The notes beneath the pieces are model-generated. The model ran no database searches. It worked only from the letters and a program-made list of their open reading frames with translations, and had not been told where the DNA came from. Both the position numbers and the translations under genes were made by a program. DNA of 8,635 nt from Verrucomicrobiota bacterium (GTDB lineage: Bacteria; Verrucomicrobiota; Verrucomicrobiia; Opitutales; Opitutaceae): contig JAUPWC010000651.1 of NCBI GenBank assembly GCA_030916665.1, forward strand, positions 1 to 8,635, read 5' to 3'. Below, piece after piece: positions 1-5,399 of this stretch. Each line of letters opens with the position of its first letter. Positions within the stretch are counted from its first letter, which is position 1.

Positions 1-52
1 GCTGGGCGATGAGCCTTTCGGGCAACGGGTAGTCGAAAAGGTCGGTGTTCAC
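1..52 (-). CDS. queA: QueA, S-adenosylmethionine:tRNA ribosyltransferase-isomerase (N-terminal fragment)
   Basis: Reading leftward from a GTG at 52-50, the 17 visible codons give VNTDLFDYPLPERLIAQ, after which the window ends. This closely matches the start of QueA proteins as I remember them (for example the Bacillus form with DLFDFDLPERLIAQ). QueA transfers and isomerises the ribose of S-adenosylmethionine onto preQ1 in tRNA, giving epoxyqueuosine, in the cytoplasm. The GTG start is chosen because no ATG lies in frame between it and the upstream stop (TGA, followed by HHPARLDAWRK). The purine run GCGGAAG directly abuts the GTG, which is too close for an ideal ribosome binding site. The gene is divergent from the tRNA cluster. 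None of the three tRNAs here is a queuosine tRNA (those read Tyr, His, Asn, Asp), so the neighbourhood is not functionally specific. Identification rests on a short but distinctive stretch. Confidence 0.82.
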   Translation of the reverse strand, partial: MNTDLFDYPLPERLIAQ

Positions 53-108
53 CTTCCGCCAAGCGTCCAGTCTGGCGGGATGGTGTCAGCAAAAAGATGC
101 GCCGGAGG

Positions 109-114
109 ATTATC
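109..114 (-). promoter_or_regulatory. Candidate -10 box for queA
   Basis: On the minus strand this hexamer reads GATAAT, five of six matches to the bacterial -10 consensus. It would give a leader of roughly 50 nt before the queA GTG. The region about 17 nt further upstream has no recognisable TTGACA-like -35 box, so the call is weak. The rest of the queA/tRNA-Thr spacer (53-176) shows no gene and no clear promoter for the tRNA side. Confidence 0.25.
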
Positions 115-176
115 CGGGTTTACAAAAACGGGCTTGCCTAGGGGCGGAAGGAACCGCGATATCCCCGACCCTGCGC

Positions 177-252
177 GCCGCTTTAGCTCAGTTGGTAGAG
201 CGACTCATTCGTAATGAGTAGGTCGTCGGTTCAAATCCGACAAGCGGCTCCA
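177..252 (+). tRNA. tRNA-Thr (anticodon CGT)
   Basis: A full cloverleaf can be drawn. The acceptor stem GCCGCTT (177-183) pairs with AAGCGGC (242-248). The D arm is GCTC/GAGC. The anticodon stem ACTCA/TGAGT encloses the loop TTCGTAA, with anticodon CGT at 210-212. The T arm is GTCGG/CCGAC with loop TTCAAAT. The discriminator base is T249 and CCA is encoded at 250-252. The anticodon reads the threonine codon ACG. It is the first of three plus-strand tRNA genes, but the 249-nt gap to the next suggests it may be transcribed separately. Confidence 0.97.
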
Positions 253-307
253 GCCTTCGCCGAGCGAAGCGAGTGCTAAGGCTGCCGCGCCGAAGCCTAG
301 CGTAGGC
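252..307 (+). repeat. Palindrome-rich element abutting tRNA-Thr
   Basis: Directly after the CCA end lies a cluster of inverted repeats. AGCCTT (252-257) pairs with AAGGCT (278-283) and contains a smaller hairpin, CTTCGC (255-260), loop CGA, GCGAAG (264-269). A second hairpin follows: GCCTA (295-299), loop GCG, TAGGC (303-307). There is no T-run, so it does not look like an intrinsic terminator. The rest of the spacer to tRNA-Arg (308-501) shows no convincing gene. The element resembles dispersed palindromic intergenic repeats, but only one copy is visible here. Confidence 0.5.
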
Positions 308-501
308 GGGCGTATCACTCCCGATGCGGATATCGAGTGGCTTGCGCCGTCGCTGGGCCTAGGGCGGACAAGACGACTGGCAGGCCGGCCTTGGTGCTCG
401 CGGCGGATCGGCCTGCTGTAGCCGGGGTCGCTGAGCCCGGACCGGCACCCATCTTTCGACTTGGAGAAGGGGCGGGCGGACTTCATCTTGCGGCGGTTTT
501 C

Positions 502-578
502 GCGAGGGTAGCTCAGCTGGATAGAGCACCGGTTTTCTAAACCGGTCGTCGGGAGTTCGAGTCTCCCCCCTCGCGCCA
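502..578 (+). tRNA. tRNA-Arg (anticodon TCT)
   Basis: The acceptor stem GCGAGGG (502-508) pairs with CCCTCGC (568-574). The D arm is GCTC/GAGC. The anticodon stem CCGGT/ACCGG holds the loop TTTCTAA, with anticodon TCT at 536-538. The T arm is GGGAG/CTCCC with loop TTCGAGT. The discriminator is G575 and CCA is encoded at 576-578. It reads AGA and, by wobble, AGG. It lies 69 nt upstream of tRNA-Pro in the same direction, so these two are probably cotranscribed. Confidence 0.97.
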
Positions 579-647
579 CTTTCCGGTGAAAATAATGACT
601 TGCCTACGCCGGGGGCATGGGGCTTCTTCGCCCTTCCGATGAATCAT

Positions 648-724
<77 letters not shown>

Positions 725-733
725 TTTCGACTG

Positions 734-763
734 AAACGCACACTGGTAACGGTGTGCGTTTTT
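734..763 (+). terminator. Rho-independent terminator of the tRNA cluster
   Basis: AAACGCACAC (734-743) pairs perfectly with GTGTGCGTTT (752-761) around an 8-nt loop, and the descending arm ends in a run of five T (759-763). It begins 9 nt after the tRNA-Pro CCA, as expected for the end of a tRNA transcript. On the minus strand only TTT follows the stem, so it could be at most a poor bidirectional terminator for the dehydrogenase gene ending at 904. Confidence 0.88.
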
Positions 764-839
764 CTATGGCCAGTAACGTGATGTGATCGGATTGCGGGAT
801 TTTAAGAAGCGATGGCGCACGACAGAAAGGAGGCGGAAA

Positions 840-947
840 GTGAATGCGGATCCAAACGTTTGGGAACGTTTTTGGGCACACAAACCGGCGGCTTCGACAG
901 GAGCTACTTCAGCCCCTTCCTCTCTTCTGCCACTTCGGCGGGCGTGA
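840..947 (+). CDS. Possible 35-aa small protein or gene remnant with a strong ribosome binding site
   Basis: GGAGG at 829-833, inside AAAGGAGG (826-833), is spaced 6 nt from a GTG at 840. The frame then reads MNADPNVWERFWAHKPAAS and continues to a TGA at 945-947. I do not recognise the product. The first ~21 codons lie in otherwise non-coding DNA. The last 15 overlap antisense the end of the sugar dehydrogenase gene and look like its shadow (serine-, proline- and arginine-rich). It may be a genuine small protein, the severed start of an older gene whose remainder was lost, or a chance match. An ATG at 844 in another frame has a longer 10-nt spacing and reads only antisense sequence. The ribosome binding site is the best on either strand in this window, which is why the frame is recorded. 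Confidence 0.25.
   Translation: MNADPNVWERFWAHKPAASTGATSAPSSLLPLRRA
852..873. repeat. 12-bp palindrome plus AACGTT repeat between convergent genes
   Basis: CCAAACGTTTGG (852-863) is a perfect palindrome. AACGTT recurs, so AAACGTT (854-860) can also pair with AACGTTT (865-871) across the loop TGGG, followed by two more T. It lies between the convergent tRNA cluster and the dehydrogenase gene. It could be a binding site for a dimeric regulator or a weak AT-stem terminator, but it also overlaps the small frame at 840-947. Function is unknown. Confidence 0.3.
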
Positions 948-2553
948 CGGCTTCGGATTTGTTCTCGAAGCTGGCACGGACGTAGGTGAGGAGGGCGGCG
1001 AGGTCGTCGTCGGAGAGTTGGCGGAAGGCGGGCATCTCCTGCTGGTAGGCGACGCCGTTCACCTCGATGGGGCCGGAGAGGCCGTTGAGCACGACCTGGA
1101 GGAGGCGGTTCTTGTTCTTCACCCAGTCGGTGTTGGTGAGCGGTGGGATCAGGCCGGGTGCGCCTTGTCCAGTGGGGCCGTGGCAGGGCAGGCAGTGCAG
1201 CGCGTAAAGCTGCTGGCCGGCGCGCAGGGCCTCAGTTGTGGGCGGCAGGCTCCAGTTCTCGCTCATCAGCGGCAACGGCGAGAGGTCCTCGCGCCACTCG
1301 GGCAGCGCGGCGAGACGGGTGGCGTCGGCCGCGGCGACCGCGCACAGGCGCACGATGCGGTCGGGCGCAGTGGGCAGGCCGGAATACATCCATGGCTGAA
1401 AGCGCGGGTGCCAGTCGGTGTTGCTGGTGAGAAGATAGACATCGCCCGTGGGTGAGACGCAGACCTGGCGGATGCGGCCGAGGCGTTCCTGCAGGAAGAT
1501 GTGTTCGCCGGTGATGGCGTCGCCGGTAGCGTTGAGCGGGAGCACGCGCAGGGCGCGGCCCTTGAGGTTAGCGAGTAGGAGGTGACCGCGCCACTCGGGG
1601 ATGGCCGCGTGGTCGTAGTAGGCGAGTCCGGCGGTGGCGATGGTCGGTGTCCACGCGCGCAAGGGTTCGGTGAAACGCCTCTCCTTCGCGGCGGCGATCT
1701 CGTGCGGGCGGTCGATGAAACCCTCGATGGTGGGCCAGCCGTAGTTACGGCCGGGTTCGAGCAGGTTGATCTCGTCGTCGTTGTTGGCGCCGTGGTCGGA
1801 GAGATAGATGCGGCCGTTGGCCGCGAAGGCCAAGCCCTGCACGTTGCGGTGGCCGAGGGTCCAGACCGGGCTGCCCGGGTTCGGGTTGTCGGCGGGGATC
1901 GTGCCGTCGGGGTTGAGGCGGAGAATTTTTCCGCTGAGCCGGGCGGGATCGAGGCTGGCGGGCGTATCACCGGCGTCGCCGGTGGAGACGTACAGCTTGC
2001 CGTCGGGGCCGAAGGCGAGGCGCGAGCCGTTGTGGTAGGAGGCGCCGGGGATATTGTCGAAGATCGTCTCGGGCTCGCCGAGCCGCGCGCCGTCCCAGCG
2101 GCAGCGCACCACGCGCGAGCGCACGACCTCCTGCGCGCCGCGGGTCGGCACCTGATAGACGTAGTGCAGATAAACGTAGGGCGCGGTGGCGAACCACGGA
2201 TGAAACGCCAACGTCAGCAGTCCGTGCGAACGGCGGTGAAAGATTCGGTCGGCCAGATCGAGGACAAGGGTGCGTTCGCCGGTCGCCGGGTTGAAGCGCC
2301 AGACTTTGCCCTCAAGCTGCGTCAGCCAGAGGTGGTTGTCGGGTCCCCACGCGAGGTCGAAGGGGGCCACCAAGTCACCGGCGACGGTCGCGACCTCGAG
2401 CGTGGTTTGCCCGAGCTGCAGCCGGGCGAAGGGCGTGGGAGCGGCGGTGAGCGGGGCGCAGGCGAGGAGGAGCGCGATCACGAGCAGACCAAGCTGTCGC
2501 AAGGCTCCAACGTGGCTAGGGGAGAGGAATGCGAGCCGGGGGTGGCGGGGCAT
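904..2553 (-). CDS. Secreted PQQ-type sugar (glucose/sorbosone) dehydrogenase fused to cytochrome c
   Basis: The 549-residue product has an N-terminal export signal: basic start, then the hydrophobic run LGLLVIALLLACAPLTAA at ~21-38. Either signal peptidase I cleavage after the alanines or lipoprotein processing at C32 is possible. Residues ~50-405 form a beta-propeller of the soluble glucose/sorbosone dehydrogenase family. Marks are GLLTLAFHPWF (111-121), HNGSRLAFGPDGKLYVSTGD (174-193), GKILRLNPDGTIP (208-220), GHRNVQGLAF (234-243) and EINLLEPGRNYGWP (261-274). After a linker, ~442-530 is a class I cytochrome c with haem motif C454-L-P-C457-H458; M507 in QEMPAF is the likely axial ligand. 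By family, it oxidises a sugar-like substrate with PQQ in the periplasm and passes electrons to its own haem. The ATG at 2553 is chosen because the signal peptide starts there; upstream in-frame sequence (to 2769) is arginine-rich and crosses repeats. No clear ribosome binding site is seen. Substrate is unknown. Confidence 0.9.
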   Translation of the reverse strand: MPRHPRLAFLSPSHVGALRQLGLLVIALLLACAPLTAAPTPFARLQLGQTTLEVATVAGDLVAPFDLAWGPDNHLWLTQLEGKVWRFNPATGERTLVLDLADRIFHRRSHGLLTLAFHPWFATAPYVYLHYVYQVPTRGAQEVVRSRVVRCRWDGARLGEPETIFDNIPGASYHNGSRLAFGPDGKLYVSTGDAGDTPASLDPARLSGKILRLNPDGTIPADNPNPGSPVWTLGHRNVQGLAFAANGRIYLSDHGANNDDEINLLEPGRNYGWPTIEGFIDRPHEIAAAKERRFTEPLRAWTPTIATAGLAYYDHAAIPEWRGHLLLANLKGRALRVLPLNATGDAITGEHIFLQERLGRIRQVCVSPTGDVYLLTSNTDWHPRFQPWMYSGLPTAPDRIVRLCAVAAADATRLAALPEWREDLSPLPLMSENWSLPPTTEALRAGQQLYALHCLPCHGPTGQGAPGLIPPLTNTDWVKNKNRLLQVVLNGLSGPIEVNGVAYQQEMPAFRQLSDDDLAALLTYVRASFENKSEAVTPAEVAEERKGLK

Positions 2554-2641
2554 CGGCGAAAACCTGCGGAGAGTGACGCATGGGGCAAGGCTGGAACGCG
2601 GGAGGAGCCAGCTTACGGAACAATCCAAAGACAATTTGAAA

Positions 2642-2668
2642 CGCGGAGGTCGCGGAGAGCGCGGAGAA
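2642..2668. repeat. Three tandem 9-bp units, CGCGGAGNN
   Basis: The units are CGCGGAGGT (2642-2650), CGCGGAGAG (2651-2659) and CGCGGAGAA (2660-2668). They share seven of nine bases with no gaps. They lie in the gap between yihY and the dehydrogenase gene, where no gene is visible. GCGGAG-type short tandems recur between genes in some Verrucomicrobiota and Planctomycetota genomes as I remember them. Only this copy is visible here. Confidence 0.7.
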
Positions 2669-2726
2669 AACCACCGGCGTAGAGTGGAGCCGGGGCGCCC
2701 TCGCCCGGGTGGGTGGACTAACCGGC

Positions 2727-2783
2727 TGTAGCGGCGCGCTGTGAGCGCCGATCTCACGACGGCGGTCATAGGCCGCCGCTACA
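2727..2783. repeat. Palindromic intergenic element, copy 1 (imperfect)
   Basis: The ends TGTAGCGGCG (2727-2736) and CGCCGCTACA (2774-2783) are exact inverted repeats. Each arm also folds on itself. The right arm makes CGGCGGTC (2760-2767), loop ATA, GGCCGCCG (2771-2778) with one G-T pair. The left arm does the same at 2732-2750 around TGT with one mismatch. It begins 29 nt beyond the yihY stop and has the same ends and design as the element at 5277-5339, with more divergence inside. There is no T-run on either strand, so it is not a standard terminator. REP-like behaviour such as transcript end protection is possible but unproven. Confidence 0.8.
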
Positions 2784-2812
2784 TCATTCCGATCAAGAAT
2801 GCCCCGAGCCGC

Positions 2813-4324
2813 TCACTTCGCCGGCGTGGGGAAGGGCGCGTAGCTTTTGCTGGGTTCCTGCTCGGCGATGAGGTCGTCGAGGGTCTTGTCGCCGAGGGCG
2901 GCGGGGATGCCGGTGGCGAGCTTGGCGTGGTAGTGGGCCAGCACGGGATCGACATGGTCGAGCAGGCCGCCGCTGGGGGCTTCGCCGTAGTTCTCGAATT
3001 TCTCGCGGAAGTCGGAGAGCGTGATCTTGTCGAGCGGGCGCGCGGGCTGGTAGCGGTGGTCGTTGGGGTCGGCCCCTTCGGCGGGCGGCAGCTCGTCGAT
3101 CAGACCGAGGTCGCAGAGCCGGTTGAGCGACTCGTTGAGGATCTGCGAGGGGACGCGGATGAGATGGGCGAGCTCGGTGACGGAGCAGGCGGGAGCGCAG
3201 GCCTTGAAGCGCCGGGCCACGAGCAGGAGCACGACGAGCGACATGCTCTCGCGGGTGGCGTGGTTGAGGTTGTGCCACGCGGTCTGGCTGCTGCGGTAGC
3301 GCACGTTCTGCACCGCGTAGGTGATCTGGCCGCCCACAAGCACGAAGAACCAGAAGATGTAGAGGCCCGCCATCAGGATGGGGAAGATGCCGACGGAGCC
3401 GTAGAGGCTCTTGGTGCGGAAGACGCCCTGGAGGTAGAGGAACGCGACGTAGTTGTTGGCGAACAGCAGGCCGGTGACGATGATGGCGCCCAGCAGGGCG
3501 GCGCCCCACTTCACCCGGGTGTTCGGCACCGTGCGGTAGAACAGCATGAGCAGCAGCATCAGCAGCAGGAACGACGACGACGGCAGCAGCCACGTCACGA
3601 GGTCCAGCAGGTGCTCGCCGAGCGGCAGCTTGTCGGTGAGGTTCTTGAAGACGTTGATGAAGGCGCTGGCCGAGAGCAGCGTGATGGAGGCGAAGAACAG
3701 CACCGCGCCGAGCGTGACGGTGGTCCAGTAGTAGATGACGCGCGTCAGCCAGCTGCGGCCGCGGCGCACACCCCAGATGTCGTTGAACGTGTTTTCAATG
3801 CTGGTGAACAGCTGGAGCACGATGATGAGCAGTGCAAAGACGCCGATGACACCGGCCGCGCCGGAGCGGCTGCTGGAGATGAACTGCGTGATAAGCTTCA
3901 CCAACTCCGAGTCGGCGGCGGGTGCGGCGGTCGCCGGCCGGCCGTCGGCGCCGACGGTCACGGGCCGGAGTTCCACGGTGCCGTCCTCCTGGGTGTGATC
4001 GTATTGGGCGACCTGCGGCGCGATGAAGCCGATCACGCGGTTGAGGCTCTGCGCCATGATGGCGGGGTCGCGGTTGCCCAGCGCGAAGCCCGAGATGAGC
4101 ACCGCGATGGCGACGAGCGGGCCGAGGCCGAGCAGGGAGCTGTAGCTGAGCGCGGCGGCGCGGGTGGCGACCTTCAGCTCATGCAGGCCGGAGATCGTGA
4201 TCGAGAGGACGCGGAGCAGCGCGTAGCCGCGGTTGCGCGCGGTGCGCTCACGGCTAAAACTGGCGGACCAGATGTCCTCCTGCCACAGCCGGCGCAGGCG
4301 CTGGAACAGGGCGGCGGCGGACAT
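2813..4324 (-). CDS. yihY: YihY/BrkB-family inner membrane protein with C-terminal winged-helix-like region
   Basis: The 503-residue protein has about six membrane segments near residues 57-82, 157-178, 198-222, 240-263, 272-296 and 308-335. Between the first two is a polar loop (~105-140, alanine- and proline-rich). Family marks include KVATRAAALSYSSLLGLGPL (51-70), ENTFNDIWGVRRGRSW (177-192) and the YGSVGIFPILMAGLYIFW segment (308-325). The last ~130 residues are soluble; SVTELAHLIRVPSQILNESL (381-400) followed by NRLCDLGLID looks like a winged-helix fold, known from long BrkB-type members. Family function is not settled; the old label ribonuclease BN is wrong for it. The ATG at 4324 starts 22 nt after the stop of the upstream DUF4339 gene, so the two are very likely one operon. 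No ribosome binding site is evident, which suggests translational coupling or SD-independent initiation. I infer an envelope role from the family and partner only. Confidence 0.9.
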   Translation of the reverse strand: MSAAALFQRLRRLWQEDIWSASFSRERTARNRGYALLRVLSITISGLHELKVATRAAALSYSSLLGLGPLVAIAVLISGFALGNRDPAIMAQSLNRVIGFIAPQVAQYDHTQEDGTVELRPVTVGADGRPATAAPAADSELVKLITQFISSSRSGAAGVIGVFALLIIVLQLFTSIENTFNDIWGVRRGRSWLTRVIYYWTTVTLGAVLFFASITLLSASAFINVFKNLTDKLPLGEHLLDLVTWLLPSSSFLLLMLLLMLFYRTVPNTRVKWGAALLGAIIVTGLLFANNYVAFLYLQGVFRTKSLYGSVGIFPILMAGLYIFWFFVLVGGQITYAVQNVRYRSSQTAWHNLNHATRESMSLVVLLLVARRFKACAPACSVTELAHLIRVPSQILNESLNRLCDLGLIDELPPAEGADPNDHRYQPARPLDKITLSDFREKFENYGEAPSGGLLDHVDPVLAHYHAKLATGIPAALGDKTLDDLIAEQEPSKSYAPFPTPAK

Positions 4325-4346
4325 GGGCAGAGGCCGCGGTGGCCGC

Positions 4347-5105
4347 TCAAATGTAGGACATGGTGGCCAGCATCGCCATGCCGCCCAGGCCGAGCAGAGC
4401 GGCCACAGCCAGCGGCACGTAGCTCAGGAAGATCGTGCAGAAATACAGGCCGGCCGAACCGGCGGCGACCGCGATCATCGGCGTGAGCTGGCCCTGCGTC
4501 ATGAAGACGAAGCCGAGAAAGCCCAGGCCGAACACCGCGCGGAAGCGCACAAACGGATAGATCTGGATCACACCGAGGAAGAGCAGCACGCCGATGACCA
4601 GATCAACCACGCCCAGCATCACGCCGGGCGTCTGCATGATCTTGGCAAAATCCATGGAGGTGAGTCCCTCGATGCCGGGCAGCACGAGGGCGACGGCGCT
4701 GGCGATGGAGATGAGGCCGGCCGCGCGGGTGCCCCACTGGGCGGAGTTCATCATGATCTCGCCCTTGTCCTTCTTGCCCTTGGTGTCCTCGGTCTTGCCC
4801 TCGGCGGCGTCGAGGAACTGCTGCACGGTGATCGGCGGGGCGCTGTCGGTCTTCTCCTGGTTCACCGCCTTGAACTCGTGGTGCTTGAAACCCATCTTCT
4901 TCTTCTCGGGCCAGAGGGCGGCCTTGAGCTCGGGGTTGGCGGTTAGGAGCAGCCACTGCTCGGTGGTGGCGTCGTAGAAATAGGTTTCCTGCGTAACCTG
5001 GCCGGCCTCGACGAGGGAGACGAGCTGCTCGACCGTGAAGGGGCCGCGGGCCTCGGTGTCGTTCACGCCGCGGACGTAAATCTCTTGGTTGGCCATGGTG
5101 GGCAT
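4347..5105 (-). CDS. GYF_2/DUF4339 domain protein with C-terminal membrane segments
   Basis: The 252-residue product begins with a GYF_2 (DUF4339) module at ~8-66: IYVRGVNDTEARGPFTVEQL (9-28), then EAGQVTQETYFYDATTEQWL (33-52). GYF-like modules usually bind proline-rich or partner peptides. A charged linker (~67-118, many Lys and Glu) follows. The C-terminal half holds four to five hydrophobic segments near 126-143, 161-180, 188-204, 207-228 and 230-248. The predicted layout is a cytoplasmic adaptor head anchored in the inner membrane. Function is unknown. It sits 22 nt upstream of yihY, and the pair may act together. Two ATGs compete: 5105 (MPTMANQ) and 5096 (MANQEIYVRG). Neither has a clear ribosome binding site. 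The second matches how related proteins start, as I recall; the first gives the longest frame. Confidence 0.85.
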   Translation of the reverse strand: MPTMANQEIYVRGVNDTEARGPFTVEQLVSLVEAGQVTQETYFYDATTEQWLLLTANPELKAALWPEKKKMGFKHHEFKAVNQEKTDSAPPITVQQFLDAAEGKTEDTKGKKDKGEIMMNSAQWGTRAAGLISIASAVALVLPGIEGLTSMDFAKIMQTPGVMLGVVDLVIGVLLFLGVIQIYPFVRFRAVFGLGFLGFVFMTQGQLTPMIAVAAGSAGLYFCTIFLSYVPLAVAALLGLGGMAMLATMSYI

Positions 5106-5155
5106 GTTGCGCGGCAGCCGGGGCGCGGCAAGAGCGAAGTCGGTTTAGAAAAGAT

Positions 5156-5187
5156 CAAACGCCAAAGGTCCAAACCCCAGCCAAAGG
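5156..5187. repeat. GCCAAAG-type short repeats, left flank
   Basis: CAAACGCCAAAG (5156-5167), then GTCCAAAC and AGCCAAAGG, repeat a CCAAA core. The first 12 bases are the exact reverse complement of CTTTGGCGTTTG at 5375-5386. The two tracts therefore form inverted flanks of a ~207-nt segment that contains the palindromic element at 5277-5339. They lie just upstream of the DUF4339 start. The rest of the segment (5188-5276) shows no gene; TTTTCCC (5245-5251) and GGGAAAA (5270-5276) are a further small inverted pair. Confidence 0.6.
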
Positions 5188-5276
5188 CTGAATTGAGCCG
5201 TGGCCGCTTTGGGCCGGAACACCCGTCGTAGCCAAGCCCAAGAATTTTCCCGAATATCCCCATGCGAGAGGGAAAA

Positions 5277-5339
5277 CTGTAGCGGCGGTCTGTGACCGCC
5301 GTCGGAGTGTCAATCGGTGGTCACAGACCGCCGCTACAG
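5277..5339. repeat. Palindromic intergenic element, copy 2 (near perfect)
   Basis: The arms 5277-5297 and 5319-5339 are exact inverted repeats of 21 bases. Pairing extends inward to 25 bp (5277-5301 with 5315-5339) with a single G-T pair, leaving a 13-nt loop. Each arm also folds alone: CGGCGGTC (5283-5290), loop TGT, GACCGCCG (5294-5301) on the left, and the matching hairpin around ACA on the right. It can thus form one long hairpin or a pair of short ones. It starts 61 nt beyond the argS stop and shares its ends and nested design with the element at 2727-2783. Confidence 0.88.
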
Positions 5340-5359
5340 CAAAGCCGTCAACCGAACTG

Positions 5360-5390
5360 CTTTGGCCTTTGGCGCTTTGGCGTTTGGGAT
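5360..5390. repeat. CTTTGGC tandem units, right flank
   Basis: CTTTGGC (5360-5366), CTTTGGCG (5367-5374), CTTTGGCG (5375-5382) and TTTGGGA (5383-5389) form a short degenerate tandem ending 10 nt from the argS stop codon. It is the inverted counterpart of the CCAAA tract at 5156-5187. The arrangement is flank, palindrome, flank, and fills most of the argS/DUF4339 gap. Confidence 0.65.
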
Positions 5391-5399
5391 TTTGCCGGG

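Noticed and set aside
2642..2668. CRISPR array
   Set aside because: The units are 9 bp, contiguous and without spacers, and no cas gene is nearby.
2554..2769. Longer N-terminus for the sugar dehydrogenase
   Set aside because: The added 72 residues are Arg/Ser/Pro-rich, span both repeat families and would bury the signal peptide.
2741..4486. Plus-strand open frame of 581 codons antisense to yihY
   Set aside because: It is rich in Glu, Gly, Ala, Val and His in low-complexity runs, crosses the palindromic repeat and two genes, and matches no family. It is the stop-poor shadow of a GC-rich gene.
5277..5339. Intrinsic terminator of argS
   Set aside because: The hairpin is strong, but no T-run follows it on the minus strand, and the same design recurs at 2727 as a repeat family.
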